This document shows positions 51,453-60,290 of a DNA stretch of 64,000 bases, piece by piece. The position numbers were made by a program, and so were the translations under genes. Origin of the DNA: Clostridiales bacterium (GTDB taxonomy: Bacteria; Bacillota; Clostridia; Clostridiales; Oxobacteraceae); the NCBI GenBank assembly GCA_030016385.1, contig JASEJN010000011.1, forward strand, positions 1 to 64,000, in the 5' to 3' direction. Under the pieces are notes generated by a model. It was given only the letters and a program-made list of their open reading frames with translations. It was not told the DNA's origin and ran no database searches. Position 1 is the stretch's first letter. Each line of letters starts with the position of its first letter.

Positions 51453-51486
51453 TAAAGCCCTGAATGTCAACATATTCAGGGCTTTA
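51453..51486 (+). terminator. original tRNA-Arg terminator
   Basis: TAAAGCCCTGAAT and its exact complement form a 13-bp stem right after attR; A- and T-rich on both sides, so possibly bidirectional. Confidence 0.8.
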
Positions 51487-51709
51487 TATTTATATTCTTT
51501 AACGGCAGAGCAATTGTTACTCTACTATTTAACCTATTGCACCGGTTAAGCTTGATAATGGGGATCAAACCAAACCGGTACAACAAATTAAATTTAGCTG
51601 AAGGGCAAATATATATATTTTTTTGATAGAGAATAACACAAATATTACTTTTTTAACATATTCTTCAAAATAATATGATATAATTAGCCCTACATAGGGG
51701 GGAACAATA
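51487..51709. other. intergenic region with promoter for the Spo0E-like gene
   Basis: No ORF supported. An extended -10 (TGATATAAT, hexamer 51679-51684) lies about 30 bp before the TTG start of the next gene. Confidence 0.5.
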
Positions 51710-51862
51710 TTGGAGAACAATCTGGAAGAAAGAACAGAACTTCTGAGGAACATTTTAAAAAAATTATTAACAAGCAAACTAATGACTGATCGTGAAGTAA
51801 TAAAAGTCAGCAAAGAACTGGACAAGGTTATCAATGAATATTATTATGACAAAATAGTGTAA
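51710..51862 (+). CDS. Spo0E-like aspartyl-phosphate phosphatase
   Basis: 50 aa from a TTG behind tagggggg. It has the family signature SKELDKVINEYY in a two-helix protein. Spo0E proteins remove phosphate from Spo0A-P and delay sporulation, so the host is probably a spore former. It is the first host gene right of the prophage. Confidence 0.8.
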   Translation: MENNLEERTELLRNILKKLLTSKLMTDREVIKVSKELDKVINEYYYDKIV

Positions 51863-51895
51863 TGTGGCTTGTCACCTTTATTAACTTTTATTTAG

Positions 51896-51942
51896 ATAAG
51901 TTGTAAACATATAAAGCCGCAAATGTTTACAACTTATTTTTT
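51896..51942 (+). terminator. terminator of the Spo0E-like gene
   Basis: A 15-bp perfect stem (ATAAGTTGTAAACAT and complement) with a 12-nt loop and a T run. Confidence 0.85.
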
Positions 51943-52017
51943 ATAAAAGCATAAAACTTTGCTGCCTAAAAATCGCGGCTTCCACATCGAAGATCTTAGG
52001 TCTTTGGCAGACTTTTG

Positions 52018-52140
52018 CTATATTTTTTTAAAAAAATTATATAAAAAATCAAACAGAATTACAGGAAGAAATATAAGTAATGATAGTCCTATGGAATAAA
52101 TTAATCCTGAAATATTATTAAAAGAATTTTTAATTTTCAT
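52018..52140 (-). CDS. 40-aa single-span membrane peptide
   Basis: ATG complementary to 52138-52140, seven bases after a GGGGGG-type ribosome site. The core LIYSIGLSLLIFLPVILFDF is a membrane span with a basic tail. No family recognised. It lies between the Spo0E-like gene and a ComEC-like gene, on the opposite strand. Confidence 0.5.
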   Translation of the reverse strand: MKIKNSFNNISGLIYSIGLSLLIFLPVILFDFLYNFFKKI

Positions 52141-52391
52141 AAATAGTCCCCCCATAACCTGAATAATATTTCATGTATCTTTTTATATATTATAGACGTA
52201 TAAATCACATATTTTGTTCTATGAAAACACAAATTTTTTAAGAAAAAATTAAACTATTTTATAAAAATGATAATAAGTGATTTTCTAAAGGATATTTCTA
52301 CAAAAAAATATATGAATAAGTTATCCTGAATATTTATTGAAGGGAAATAAGTTATTTTCATAGAATAAAATATCTAAAGGGGATGACGACT

Positions 52392-53846
52392 TTGAATTTT
52401 ATTATGTTTTTTATTTATATTGCATCGGCATATTTTACATATTATCATTCGCAGAAATATAAAAGCAATCCTTATATCTGGACGGCTGTGGGACTGTTGG
52501 TTCCTTATGCCGGGGCCGTTATATGCTATCTGGTTCACAGGAAAAAGAAAGTAGTGGATAAAAGGCCAAATTTATTTCCGCTGGGTTTTAGAAGAAGAAA
52601 ACCATTGAATATGGTTATAGCTTTAATTGCGTATTTGCTGTTTTTTTCGACTGCGTATGCTATCTTTTCCGGCGGATCGACATATTCTTTGCTGCAAAAG
52701 CAGGATGATATTAAAGCAAGCAGCACTATAAAAAGTGAAGTAGACAGCGAAAATACGGATAAAACAGATATAGAAAAGACTCAAACTGGTAAAACAAGTT
52801 TGGATACTGTTAAACCGGAATCCGTGAATCGGAATAAAACAAACGGTAATATTAAAATAAGCTATATAAATGTGGGACAGGCAGACAGCATACTTATACA
52901 GCAGAATGGCAAAAATATGCTGATTGATGCCGGAAACAATGGCGATGCACAAACAATAGTAAATTATTTAAGGCAGCAGAATGTTTCCAAGCTGGATTAT
53001 TTTATTATGACTCATCCCCATGAAGATCATATAGGAAGCGCGGATACCATAATAAAAACATTTGATACGGCCAAAGTTTATATGCCTGAGGTGACTACAA
53101 ATACTAAAACTTTTAGTGATGTGATAAGTACAATAAAAAGTAAGGGATTAAAGATCACTAAACCGGTCTCCGGAAGCTCATTTAAACTTGGAGACGCAAA
53201 CTGTATGATTTTATCCCCCAATAGAAGCAAATACGACGATTTAAACAACTATTCTATTGTCATAAAAATAGTATATGGATCCAATAAATTCATATTTGAG
53301 GGCGACGCTGAAAAAATTTCCGAGGATGAAATACTGGCAAGAGGATTCGACATATCGGCCGATGTCATAAAAATCGGGCATCATGGCTCCGATAGTTCAA
53401 GCAGCCGGGAATATATAAGCAAAGTAAAACCTAAATATGCGGTTATCTCTGTCGGGAAAGATAACGATTATGGCCATCCTTCAGCATCCGTAATGGAAAG
53501 GTTAAGGGCCATGGGCATTAAAGTATATAGAACTGATGAAAATGGAACTATTGTCTGCATGTCGGATGGTAAGAATATTACATTTAACTGTAGTCCGGGA
53601 AGTTATGCTGCCGCTTCAAAAGGAGGGGTAAGTGGCAGCGGGGTCCAGACTTCAAAGGCAAAATCTGCACCGCAGAGTTCAACAGGCCAGGACGACAGGA
53701 TAGTTTATTATACTCCTGGCGGACACTCGTACCATTATGATAGAAATTGCTCAACGCTCAAAAGAAGCAAAACCGTAAAATTGGGTAAGCTTAAGGATGT
53801 TATAAAACTTGGGAAATCCGATCCCTGCAATATATGTGTAAAATAA
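52392..53846 (+). CDS. ComEC-like metallo-beta-lactamase-fold hydrolase, membrane anchored
   Basis: Start taken at the TTG nine bases after aaagggg (an ATG at 52383 touches that site); 484 aa. Two to three N-terminal spans (to about residue 95), a linker, then the MBL domain with INVGQADSILIQ, the zinc motif MTHPHEDHIGSAD, IKIGHHGSDSSSS and YGHPS. A C-terminal domain ends HSYHYDRNCSTLKRS ... DPCNICVK, two Cys/His groups as in small zinc domains. Substrate unknown; nuclease or phosphodiesterase is likely. Confidence 0.8.
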   Translation: MNFIMFFIYIASAYFTYYHSQKYKSNPYIWTAVGLLVPYAGAVICYLVHRKKKVVDKRPNLFPLGFRRRKPLNMVIALIAYLLFFSTAYAIFSGGSTYSLLQKQDDIKASSTIKSEVDSENTDKTDIEKTQTGKTSLDTVKPESVNRNKTNGNIKISYINVGQADSILIQQNGKNMLIDAGNNGDAQTIVNYLRQQNVSKLDYFIMTHPHEDHIGSADTIIKTFDTAKVYMPEVTTNTKTFSDVISTIKSKGLKITKPVSGSSFKLGDANCMILSPNRSKYDDLNNYSIVIKIVYGSNKFIFEGDAEKISEDEILARGFDISADVIKIGHHGSDSSSSREYISKVKPKYAVISVGKDNDYGHPSASVMERLRAMGIKVYRTDENGTIVCMSDGKNITFNCSPGSYAAASKGGVSGSGVQTSKAKSAPQSSTGQDDRIVYYTPGGHSYHYDRNCSTLKRSKTVKLGKLKDVIKLGKSDPCNICVK

Positions 53847-53990
53847 CAGCAATAATATATAGTAAGCAAAGGTGTATCCAAATATAAAAATATGCATCTG
53901 TAAAAGCAAGCAGGCCTACGGGGTTTGAACCTGAACTTGTTTTAATTACCATGATAAGTCGCTTACAAAGTTTGAGAGGTGCCGTATAAT
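53847..53990. other. short intergenic region before tadA
   Basis: Contains one copy of a dispersed motif TCCAAATATAAAAATATGC (53877-53895). No stem-loop with a T run or further gene seen. Confidence 0.4.
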
Positions 53991-54455
53991 ATGGATTGTA
54001 TGAAGAGCGATGAAGATTTTATGAGGTTTGCACTGCTCGAGGCAGAAAAGGCGTCAAAAGAAGATGAAGTCCCTGTAGGGGCGGTTATAATAAAAGATGG
54101 CAAGGTTATCTCTTCAGCCCATAATGAAAGGGAGAACAGAATGGATCCTACCGCTCATGCTGAGATAATAGCAATAAAGAAGGCATCCGAAGCCATAGGC
54201 AACTGGAGGCTTACAGGCTGTGATTTATATGTTACAATAGAGCCGTGCCCGATGTGCGCGGGAGCGATAGTACAATCGAGGATCAGAAGACTGATATATG
54301 GCGCATCGGACTTAAAAGCAGGAGCATGCGGCTCTATAATGGATGTTATAAACAATGCCCACTTATGCCATAAAGTTGAAGTTCATAAGGGCATACTGGA
54401 AGATGAGTGCAGTATTATTATAAAAGACTATTTTAGAAATAAGAGAAAAAAGTAA
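53991..54455 (+). CDS. tadA: tRNA adenosine(34) deaminase TadA
   Basis: 154 aa from the ATG after gagaggtg. Zinc site TAHAEIIAI (about 55) and PCPMCAGAIVQ (about 84), plus the VPVGAVIIKDG opening, identify TadA, which makes inosine at the wobble position of tRNA-Arg(ACG). The tRNA-Ser gene just downstream fits the usual clostridial neighbourhood. Confidence 0.92.
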   Translation: MDCMKSDEDFMRFALLEAEKASKEDEVPVGAVIIKDGKVISSAHNERENRMDPTAHAEIIAIKKASEAIGNWRLTGCDLYVTIEPCPMCAGAIVQSRIRRLIYGASDLKAGACGSIMDVINNAHLCHKVEVHKGILEDECSIIIKDYFRNKRKK

Positions 54456-54487
54456 AGTAATAACTGTATTGGAGGCCTGGCAGTAAA

Positions 54488-54961
54488 ATGAACAATTATC
54501 TTACACAAGAGGCAATAGACAAGCTGAAAAAAGAGATAGAATACAGAAAAGTAGTACTTAGATATAAAATACTTGATGATGTTAAAGAAGCTCGCGCGCA
54601 AGGAGATTTAAGCGAGAACTTTGAGTATAAATCTGCAAAGAGGGAAAGGGGAAAAAATGAAAGCAGGATACGCTATCTTGAGAAGCTGATAAGAACTGCA
54701 AAAATAATAAAGGATACTACAGAAGATGATGAAGTCGGCCTGAATAAAACTGTTTCCATAAGATTTATAGAAGACAATGAGACGGAAAAGTTCTTTATTG
54801 TTACGGCAGTTGAGGTCGATCCGTTAAATAACAAGATCAGCATAGAATCACCTCTTGGTAAGGCTATATATAAACATAAAATAGGAGACGAAGTCAAAGT
54901 TAAGTCCGTCGATGGAGAATATACCGTAAGAATAGAGGATGTGAGCAAAGATACTTTTTAA
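54488..54961 (+). CDS. greA: transcription elongation factor GreA/GreB family
   Basis: 157 aa behind ttggagg. N-terminal antiparallel coiled coil with the acidic tip (VKEARAQGDLSENFEYKSAK) and C-terminal FKBP-like domain (SPLGKAIYKHKIGDEVKV). Rescues backtracked RNA polymerase. A second greA elsewhere in the genome is possible. Confidence 0.9.
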   Translation: MNNYLTQEAIDKLKKEIEYRKVVLRYKILDDVKEARAQGDLSENFEYKSAKRERGKNESRIRYLEKLIRTAKIIKDTTEDDEVGLNKTVSIRFIEDNETEKFFIVTAVEVDPLNNKISIESPLGKAIYKHKIGDEVKVKSVDGEYTVRIEDVSKDTF

Positions 54962-55008
54962 ATATAAGATATATGCACTCTGGTGCAGTAATCGCAGAAA
55001 TAAGCCTG

Positions 55009-55037
55009 TTGATTTATGGCTTCGGATTTAGTATAAT
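55009..55037 (+). promoter_or_regulatory. promoter of tRNA-Ser
   Basis: TTGATT (55009-55014), 17-bp spacer, TATAAT (55032-55037), about 18 bp before the tRNA. Confidence 0.8.
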
Positions 55038-55054
55038 AATTAATGGCTTTCTAT

Positions 55055-55146
55055 GGAGAGGTGTCCGAGAGGTCTATGGTGACGGTCTCGAAAACCGTTG
55101 TGCAGGGTAACCCGCACCGTGGGTTCGAATCCCACTCTCTCCGCCA
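55055..55146 (+). tRNA. tRNA-Ser (anticodon CGA)
   Basis: Class II tRNA: acceptor GGAGAGG, anticodon stem ACGGT/ACCGT with loop CTCGAAA (anticodon CGA), long variable arm, T-loop TTCGAAT, discriminator G and encoded CCA. Confidence 0.95.
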
Positions 55147-55147
55147 C

Positions 55148-55186
55148 GTCGTCGCGGACTTTGTATCGTTCGCGACGACTTTTTTC
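55148..55186 (+). terminator. tRNA-Ser terminator
   Basis: GTCGTCGCG / CGCGACGAC, 9-bp GC-rich stem with a 14-nt loop and T6 run. Confidence 0.9.
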
Positions 55187-55258
55187 AAAAGTCATCATTG
55201 ATAAACTCATTATGAGTGAATAACAGATTGTGTATTTTATTTATAAGTCTATACCATG

Positions 55259-55288
55259 AGGGTAGGGCAAATTGCTCTACCCTTTTTA
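55259..55288 (+). terminator. second terminator before the sugar locus
   Basis: AGGGTAGGGC / GCTCTACCCT (one G-T) then T5. With the previous one it insulates the ABC operon from the tRNA. Confidence 0.8.
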
Positions 55289-55461
55289 TTATGGTAGATT
55301 CATATGATCTTGAAAAAGCTTCAGTAAGAATTAATTTTATCAAAGGAGATAAAATGTAATAAATGTTCAAAAAAGTTTGAAAAAAAGGAGGAATTTTTCA
55401 TTTAATATAGAATAACATTTAATATAAGAACAATGTATCCCAAAAATAAGGAGGAAGTTTT

Positions 55462-56757
55462 ATGTTAAAGCAAAAGCTTAATGCTAGAATTTTGGCAGTC
55501 ACTATGGTGTTATTAATATTAGCATCTACTCTGTTAGGATGTGGCAGAGGCAATATTTCAAAGACATCGACTACTGCTGACGAGCAAAAGCCGGTAACAC
55601 TTAAGTTCTGGACAATCTCCTTGCAGCCGACATTTACAGATTTTTTCAATGGCTTGATTGCACAGTATCAAAAGGAACACAAAAATGTAACAATCCAATG
55701 GACTGATTTACCTTATGATGCTATTCAGAGCAAGTTGATTACATCTGCTGCAGGCGGAACTTCACCTGATGTTGTCAATTTGAATTCAAGCATGGCACTT
55801 ATGCTTGCAGGAAAAAATGCCCTTGTAGACCTTAACAAGGAAGCAACGGATGCACAAAAGAGTATATATATACCTTCTCTTTATAATTCGACGAAACTCG
55901 GGAATTCCGTATATGCATTCCCCTGGTATGGTGCCCCCACAGTAATGATATATAACAAGGATTTATTCCAGAAGGCCGGAATACAAAATCCTCCTACAAC
56001 ATTTGATGAAATGTTCGATGTGGCGAAAACTATGAAGGACAAAACTGGAGCTTATTTGTATATACCTGGTAATATTACACAGATATTATTTGAAGAAGGG
56101 ATACAATTAATAAATAACGATAAGACGAAGGCCACATTTAATATTCCTGAAACTCTGGCGCTGTTGCAAAAGTATAAAAAAGCAGTTGATGATGGCATAT
56201 TGCCAAAGGATGGTTGGGGTGTATGGGACAAGATGTTGAAGCAGTTCTCGACTGGAAAGCTTGCAATTATTAATTCGGGAACACAATCGATCAAGAGGAT
56301 AAAGGACGAAGCGCCGAACATATATAAGAATGTTGAGGTTACACAGCCCATGGTTGGTAAAGCGGGAATAAGCCTCAATCCTCTTATGAATATCGTAGTC
56401 CCTGCAGCCAGCAAGAACCACAAGAGTGCTATAGATTTTGCCAACTATATTACAAACGATGCGAATCAGCTTGCCTTTTGCAAAAAAGTAGCGATATTCC
56501 CGTCAACAAAAAAAGCTTCAGAGGATTCCTTCTTTAAATCCGATACAAGTACTATAGAAAAGAAAGCTATATCGATTGCTGCGGATGTACTTCCCAAAAC
56601 GGCAGATTTTACCCTTGGTTTAGCGGAAGGAAGCAACATATTTACAGAAGTAAACAAGGTTTATGAGGCATCGATTCTTGGTAATACCGATCTGCAGCAA
56701 GCATTGAACAGCTCGGAGAAAAAGGTTAACGAAATACTTGCAAATAAGAAGGATTGA
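55462..56757 (+). CDS. sugar ABC transporter substrate-binding lipoprotein
   Basis: 431 aa behind ataaggagg. Lipoprotein signal with lipobox STLLGC (Cys about 29). Family-1 binding-protein features: VTLKFWTISLQPTFTDFFNG, LVDLNKEATDAQ, YAFPWYGAPTVMIYNKDLF. Only distantly like the first locus's binding protein, so another but perhaps related sugar is bound. Starts the second sugar locus. Confidence 0.9.
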   Translation: MLKQKLNARILAVTMVLLILASTLLGCGRGNISKTSTTADEQKPVTLKFWTISLQPTFTDFFNGLIAQYQKEHKNVTIQWTDLPYDAIQSKLITSAAGGTSPDVVNLNSSMALMLAGKNALVDLNKEATDAQKSIYIPSLYNSTKLGNSVYAFPWYGAPTVMIYNKDLFQKAGIQNPPTTFDEMFDVAKTMKDKTGAYLYIPGNITQILFEEGIQLINNDKTKATFNIPETLALLQKYKKAVDDGILPKDGWGVWDKMLKQFSTGKLAIINSGTQSIKRIKDEAPNIYKNVEVTQPMVGKAGISLNPLMNIVVPAASKNHKSAIDFANYITNDANQLAFCKKVAIFPSTKKASEDSFFKSDTSTIEKKAISIAADVLPKTADFTLGLAEGSNIFTEVNKVYEASILGNTDLQQALNSSEKKVNEILANKKD

Positions 56758-56790
56758 TTAAAACCACAAATTTTGTGGGTAAGATTTTAG

Positions 56791-56828
56791 TTTATGCACT
56801 GTAATACTCCAATTTTACAGTGCATAAA
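56791..56828 (+). promoter_or_regulatory. stem-loop between binding protein and permease genes
   Basis: TTTATGCACTGTAA and its exact complement, a 14-bp stem with 10-nt loop and no T run. Equivalent in place to 4754-4786. The remaining ~150 bp to the permease start show no gene. Confidence 0.65.
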
Positions 56829-56975
56829 ACATAAAATGGTATCCAGTTTTTATAAAAACACTATTTCAATTTAAGTTAGGCGTTTATACTGGGTTGCTTA
56901 CAAAGATCGCATATCTATGTCTTTAGGTAAAAGAGTATCCAATTTGTTGAAGATAAGGGAAAAGGGAGTATCATT

Positions 56976-57866
56976 ATGACTTTTAGAAATAAGAAAATAA
57001 AGGATACAATGGTTGCATTTGCATTTATGGCACCAGCTTTAATACTTCTTATTGTTTTTCTATTTTATCCGATAATATATAGTTTGCCGCTTGCATTTTA
57101 TGATTATTCAATAGTCGGTCAGACCAAATTCATAGGATGGGATAATTTTACAAGGGCACTCCATGACAATGAATTCTGGATTTCAATTAAAAATTCCGTT
57201 ACGTTTGTTCTTGTCGTGCCGCCGATACAAATACTGTCTATTTTGCTTGCCATTCTTGTAAATAGAAAACTGCCGGGGATAAAATTTTTCAGGGCACTTT
57301 TCTATATACCTGTTGTAACTTCAATGATCGCCGTATCCATAATATGGGGTTTCCTTTTCGATCCGGATGGAATAATCAATGGTTTTATGATATCCCACGG
57401 ATGGATAAATGAGCCTATTTACTATCTTCAAAATCCCAGTTTGGCTATGCCATCAATTATGTTTATAACATTATGGCAGGGGCTTGGATATTATATGATG
57501 CTCTACCTTGCAGGACTCCAATCGATACCTGCTGAGATAGAAGAAGCGGCATTGGTCGACGGGGCAAACAAATTTAAAACGTTTTTTAAAATTAAAATAC
57601 CTTTGTTGAAACCATATGTATGGTTCTGCACATTCATTTCGCTGCTTTCTGCAGTCGGAGTATTCGATATAGTATTTGCCCTTACAAGCGGAGGGCCGAA
57701 CAATGCCACGCTTGTTACTAATTATTACTCATATACCAAGGCATTTACCGATTTTAATTTTGGATATTCTGCTGCTATCGGATTGTTGCTTTCTATTGTA
57801 ACAACGATATTAAGCATTGCAGTATTTATATATGGTAAAAGAGGGGGTATGACCTACAGTGACTAG
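56976..57866 (+). CDS. sugar ABC transporter permease (MalF-like)
   Basis: 296 aa behind aaagggag. Six spans; EAA loop EEAALVDGANKFKTFFKIKIP is canonical. Ends overlapping the next start by 8 bp, so the two permeases are translationally coupled. Confidence 0.9.
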   Translation: MTFRNKKIKDTMVAFAFMAPALILLIVFLFYPIIYSLPLAFYDYSIVGQTKFIGWDNFTRALHDNEFWISIKNSVTFVLVVPPIQILSILLAILVNRKLPGIKFFRALFYIPVVTSMIAVSIIWGFLFDPDGIINGFMISHGWINEPIYYLQNPSLAMPSIMFITLWQGLGYYMMLYLAGLQSIPAEIEEAALVDGANKFKTFFKIKIPLLKPYVWFCTFISLLSAVGVFDIVFALTSGGPNNATLVTNYYSYTKAFTDFNFGYSAAIGLLLSIVTTILSIAVFIYGKRGGMTYSD

Positions 57867-58698
57867 AAATTTGAAAAGTAGAAGAAAAATAAAGAAAGTT
57901 ATATCGGTTATATCCACTTATTTATTGTTGCTAATTATTGCGCTTATATGTGCCGGCCCATTCTTATGGCTTATAAATGCATCATTTAAGTCGGGACAGA
58001 ACATATATGATATGAAGTTTTTCAACAATCCATCGCTGGTGAATTATATTGGTGTTATGAACTTTATGTCACTTCCACGATATTTTATGAATACCGTGAT
58101 AATTACAGTTGGCTCGATTGTAATCGACGTCATATTCTCAGCATTGTGCGCATATCCACTTGCATGCATGGATTTCTATGGCAAGGATATTGTCTTTGGA
58201 GCATTGATAAGTACAATGATTTTGCCATGTGCTGCTGGGTTGGTGGTCAATTATATCACTATAGTGAAACTGCATCTTTTAAACACATTTTTGGGAGTAA
58301 TACTGCCGTCAGGAGTATCTGTCTTCAGTATAATATTGCTCAGGCAATCATATCTTGTGATACCCAAAGAATTGACGGATGCTGCAAAAATAGACGGCGC
58401 ATCGGAGATCATGATCTGGTACAAGATCATGCTTCCTGAAATAAAACCATCAATTTCTACAATTATTATATTTGATTTCATAGGCAAGTGGAACTCATTC
58501 CTGTGGCCGATAATAATACTCCAGGATCCAAAAAAATATCCGCTGGCAACTGCGCTCAAATATTTAAACGGGCAGTTCAACTATAAATTTGGGTATATAG
58601 CTGCCGGCACTGTTATATCAATAATTCCGGTAATAATCATATTCCTCACGTTCCAGAAATACTATATCAGCGCGATTTCAGGGGCAATAAAAGGTTAA
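57859..58698 (+). CDS. sugar ABC transporter permease (MalG-like)
   Basis: 279 aa from a GTG behind gggggt. Six spans and EAA loop DAAKIDGASEIMIWYKIMLP; the tail YYISAISGAIKG is MalG-like. No ATPase gene follows, as in the first locus. Confidence 0.9.
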   Translation: MTRNLKSRRKIKKVISVISTYLLLLIIALICAGPFLWLINASFKSGQNIYDMKFFNNPSLVNYIGVMNFMSLPRYFMNTVIITVGSIVIDVIFSALCAYPLACMDFYGKDIVFGALISTMILPCAAGLVVNYITIVKLHLLNTFLGVILPSGVSVFSIILLRQSYLVIPKELTDAAKIDGASEIMIWYKIMLPEIKPSISTIIIFDFIGKWNSFLWPIIILQDPKKYPLATALKYLNGQFNYKFGYIAAGTVISIIPVIIIFLTFQKYYISAISGAIKG

Positions 58699-58742
58699 GA
58701 AGAAAATACCAGATCATTATAGAATAATTGGAGACGATATAT

Positions 58743-60269
58743 GTGAAAAAGATATTATATTTACCCCTTGATGAAAGGCCGTGTAACTATAATTTTCCCC
58801 AAATCCTTGCATCTGCCACTGAATACGAGATGATTAAGCCTCCCCGGGATATACTGGGGAATAAAAAACTCCCGGCAGATACGGCGAAAATCAGGAAATG
58901 GCTGCTGGAAAACGTTAGGGATGTATCTGGAGCTATAATATCCGTTGATATGCTGGTATATGGCGGAATTGTCCCTTCCAGACTGCATGGATACAGTATA
59001 AGCGATTGTATTGACCGACTTAGCATATTGAGGGAGTTGAAAGGGTTAAACCCCAATCTTAAGATATTCGCGTTTAATCTGATAATGCGTTGCCCACAAT
59101 ACTCCAGTGCTGATGAAGAGCCTGACTACTATGAAGATTATGGACGTGAGATATTCAGGACAGGATATATAAACCACAGGATAGCCTTGGGTAAAGCAGA
59201 CAGAAATGAAATTGAAGAACTTAAGGGGATAAAAGATAAGCTGCCCGATAGTATACTAAAGGATTATACAGACAGGAGAAATGTAAACAGGGAGGTTAAC
59301 AGGAGAGCAATCGATTATGTAAAAAAGGATATTATCGACTTTCTTGTGATTCCACAGGATGATTCATCGCCATATGGATTTACTGCAATTGACCAGCAAT
59401 ATGTCAGGAAATATATATCTCAAAATCGCCTGAATCTTAAAATATATATGTATCCCGGCGCCGATGAAGTGGGATGCACTCTCCTTGCCAGGATGATCAA
59501 CGAAGACAAGGCTGTCAGGCCGTTAGTATATACTAGGTTTTCCGGCACTAAGGGGCCTTTTGTGAATCCACTATTTGAAGATAGGATCTTATTTGAGAGT
59601 ATAAAATACCAGATAATATGTGCGGGTGGAATATTGTGCAGCAGCCTGCCGGAAGCTGATATCATACTTATGGTAAATACTCCAGGTGAGACGATGGGGG
59701 AGGCTTTGTCCTATGCAGGAGGGAGCGGGATTTATGATGTCGAAAAGAATATACCTGAATTTATTGAATATATGGATTATGTTGTAAACACCGTTAAAAA
59801 ACCCTGCGTTGTGGCCGATACGGCATATGCCAATGGAGCAGACCTTGAACTTATTGAGATGATGAGGCAAAAAAAGCTTTTATATAAACTTGCTGCATAT
59901 GCGGGGTGGAATACAAGTTCCAATACTCTTGGAACTTGTATATCACAGGGTATGTTGTACAAAATTTATGGAAACAGCAAGAAACATCTGGATTTTCTTG
60001 CGTTGAGGTATGTAGAGGATGCAGGTTATTGTAGCTTTGTAAGACAGTTGGTCACCAAAGAAAAACTTCCATCGATGGGGTACAATTACTTTAAGGTAGA
60101 CGGTAAGAGAGGGAAGGTATCACATATGGTAAAAGCCGAGCTCGAAAAATTTGTTGGTGATAGGCTTGAATATGACAACTATAGTATAAATATTAACGAT
60201 TGTTATATGCCGTGGAACAGGATGTTTGAGGTGGGGCTTGAAGTTCAACTGGTGCAGGAAGGCAAATAA
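58743..60269 (+). CDS. DUF4127 family protein
   Basis: 508 aa from the GTG behind ggagacg; the TTG at 58728 lies inside that region. The opening ILYLPLDERPCNYNFPQIL is the family hallmark, with MRCPQYSSADEEPDYYEDYG, IPQDDSSPYGFTA and YPGADEVGCTLLARM further on, rich in Asp/His/Glu suited to metal binding. No signal peptide. Function is not established; the context with a sugar importer, ROK kinase and GHL10 protein suggests glycan processing. Confidence 0.85.
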   Translation: MKKILYLPLDERPCNYNFPQILASATEYEMIKPPRDILGNKKLPADTAKIRKWLLENVRDVSGAIISVDMLVYGGIVPSRLHGYSISDCIDRLSILRELKGLNPNLKIFAFNLIMRCPQYSSADEEPDYYEDYGREIFRTGYINHRIALGKADRNEIEELKGIKDKLPDSILKDYTDRRNVNREVNRRAIDYVKKDIIDFLVIPQDDSSPYGFTAIDQQYVRKYISQNRLNLKIYMYPGADEVGCTLLARMINEDKAVRPLVYTRFSGTKGPFVNPLFEDRILFESIKYQIICAGGILCSSLPEADIILMVNTPGETMGEALSYAGGSGIYDVEKNIPEFIEYMDYVVNTVKKPCVVADTAYANGADLELIEMMRQKKLLYKLAAYAGWNTSSNTLGTCISQGMLYKIYGNSKKHLDFLALRYVEDAGYCSFVRQLVTKEKLPSMGYNYFKVDGKRGKVSHMVKAELEKFVGDRLEYDNYSININDCYMPWNRMFEVGLEVQLVQEGK

Positions 60270-60290
60270 ACGGGGAGGATATTAGTTTAT

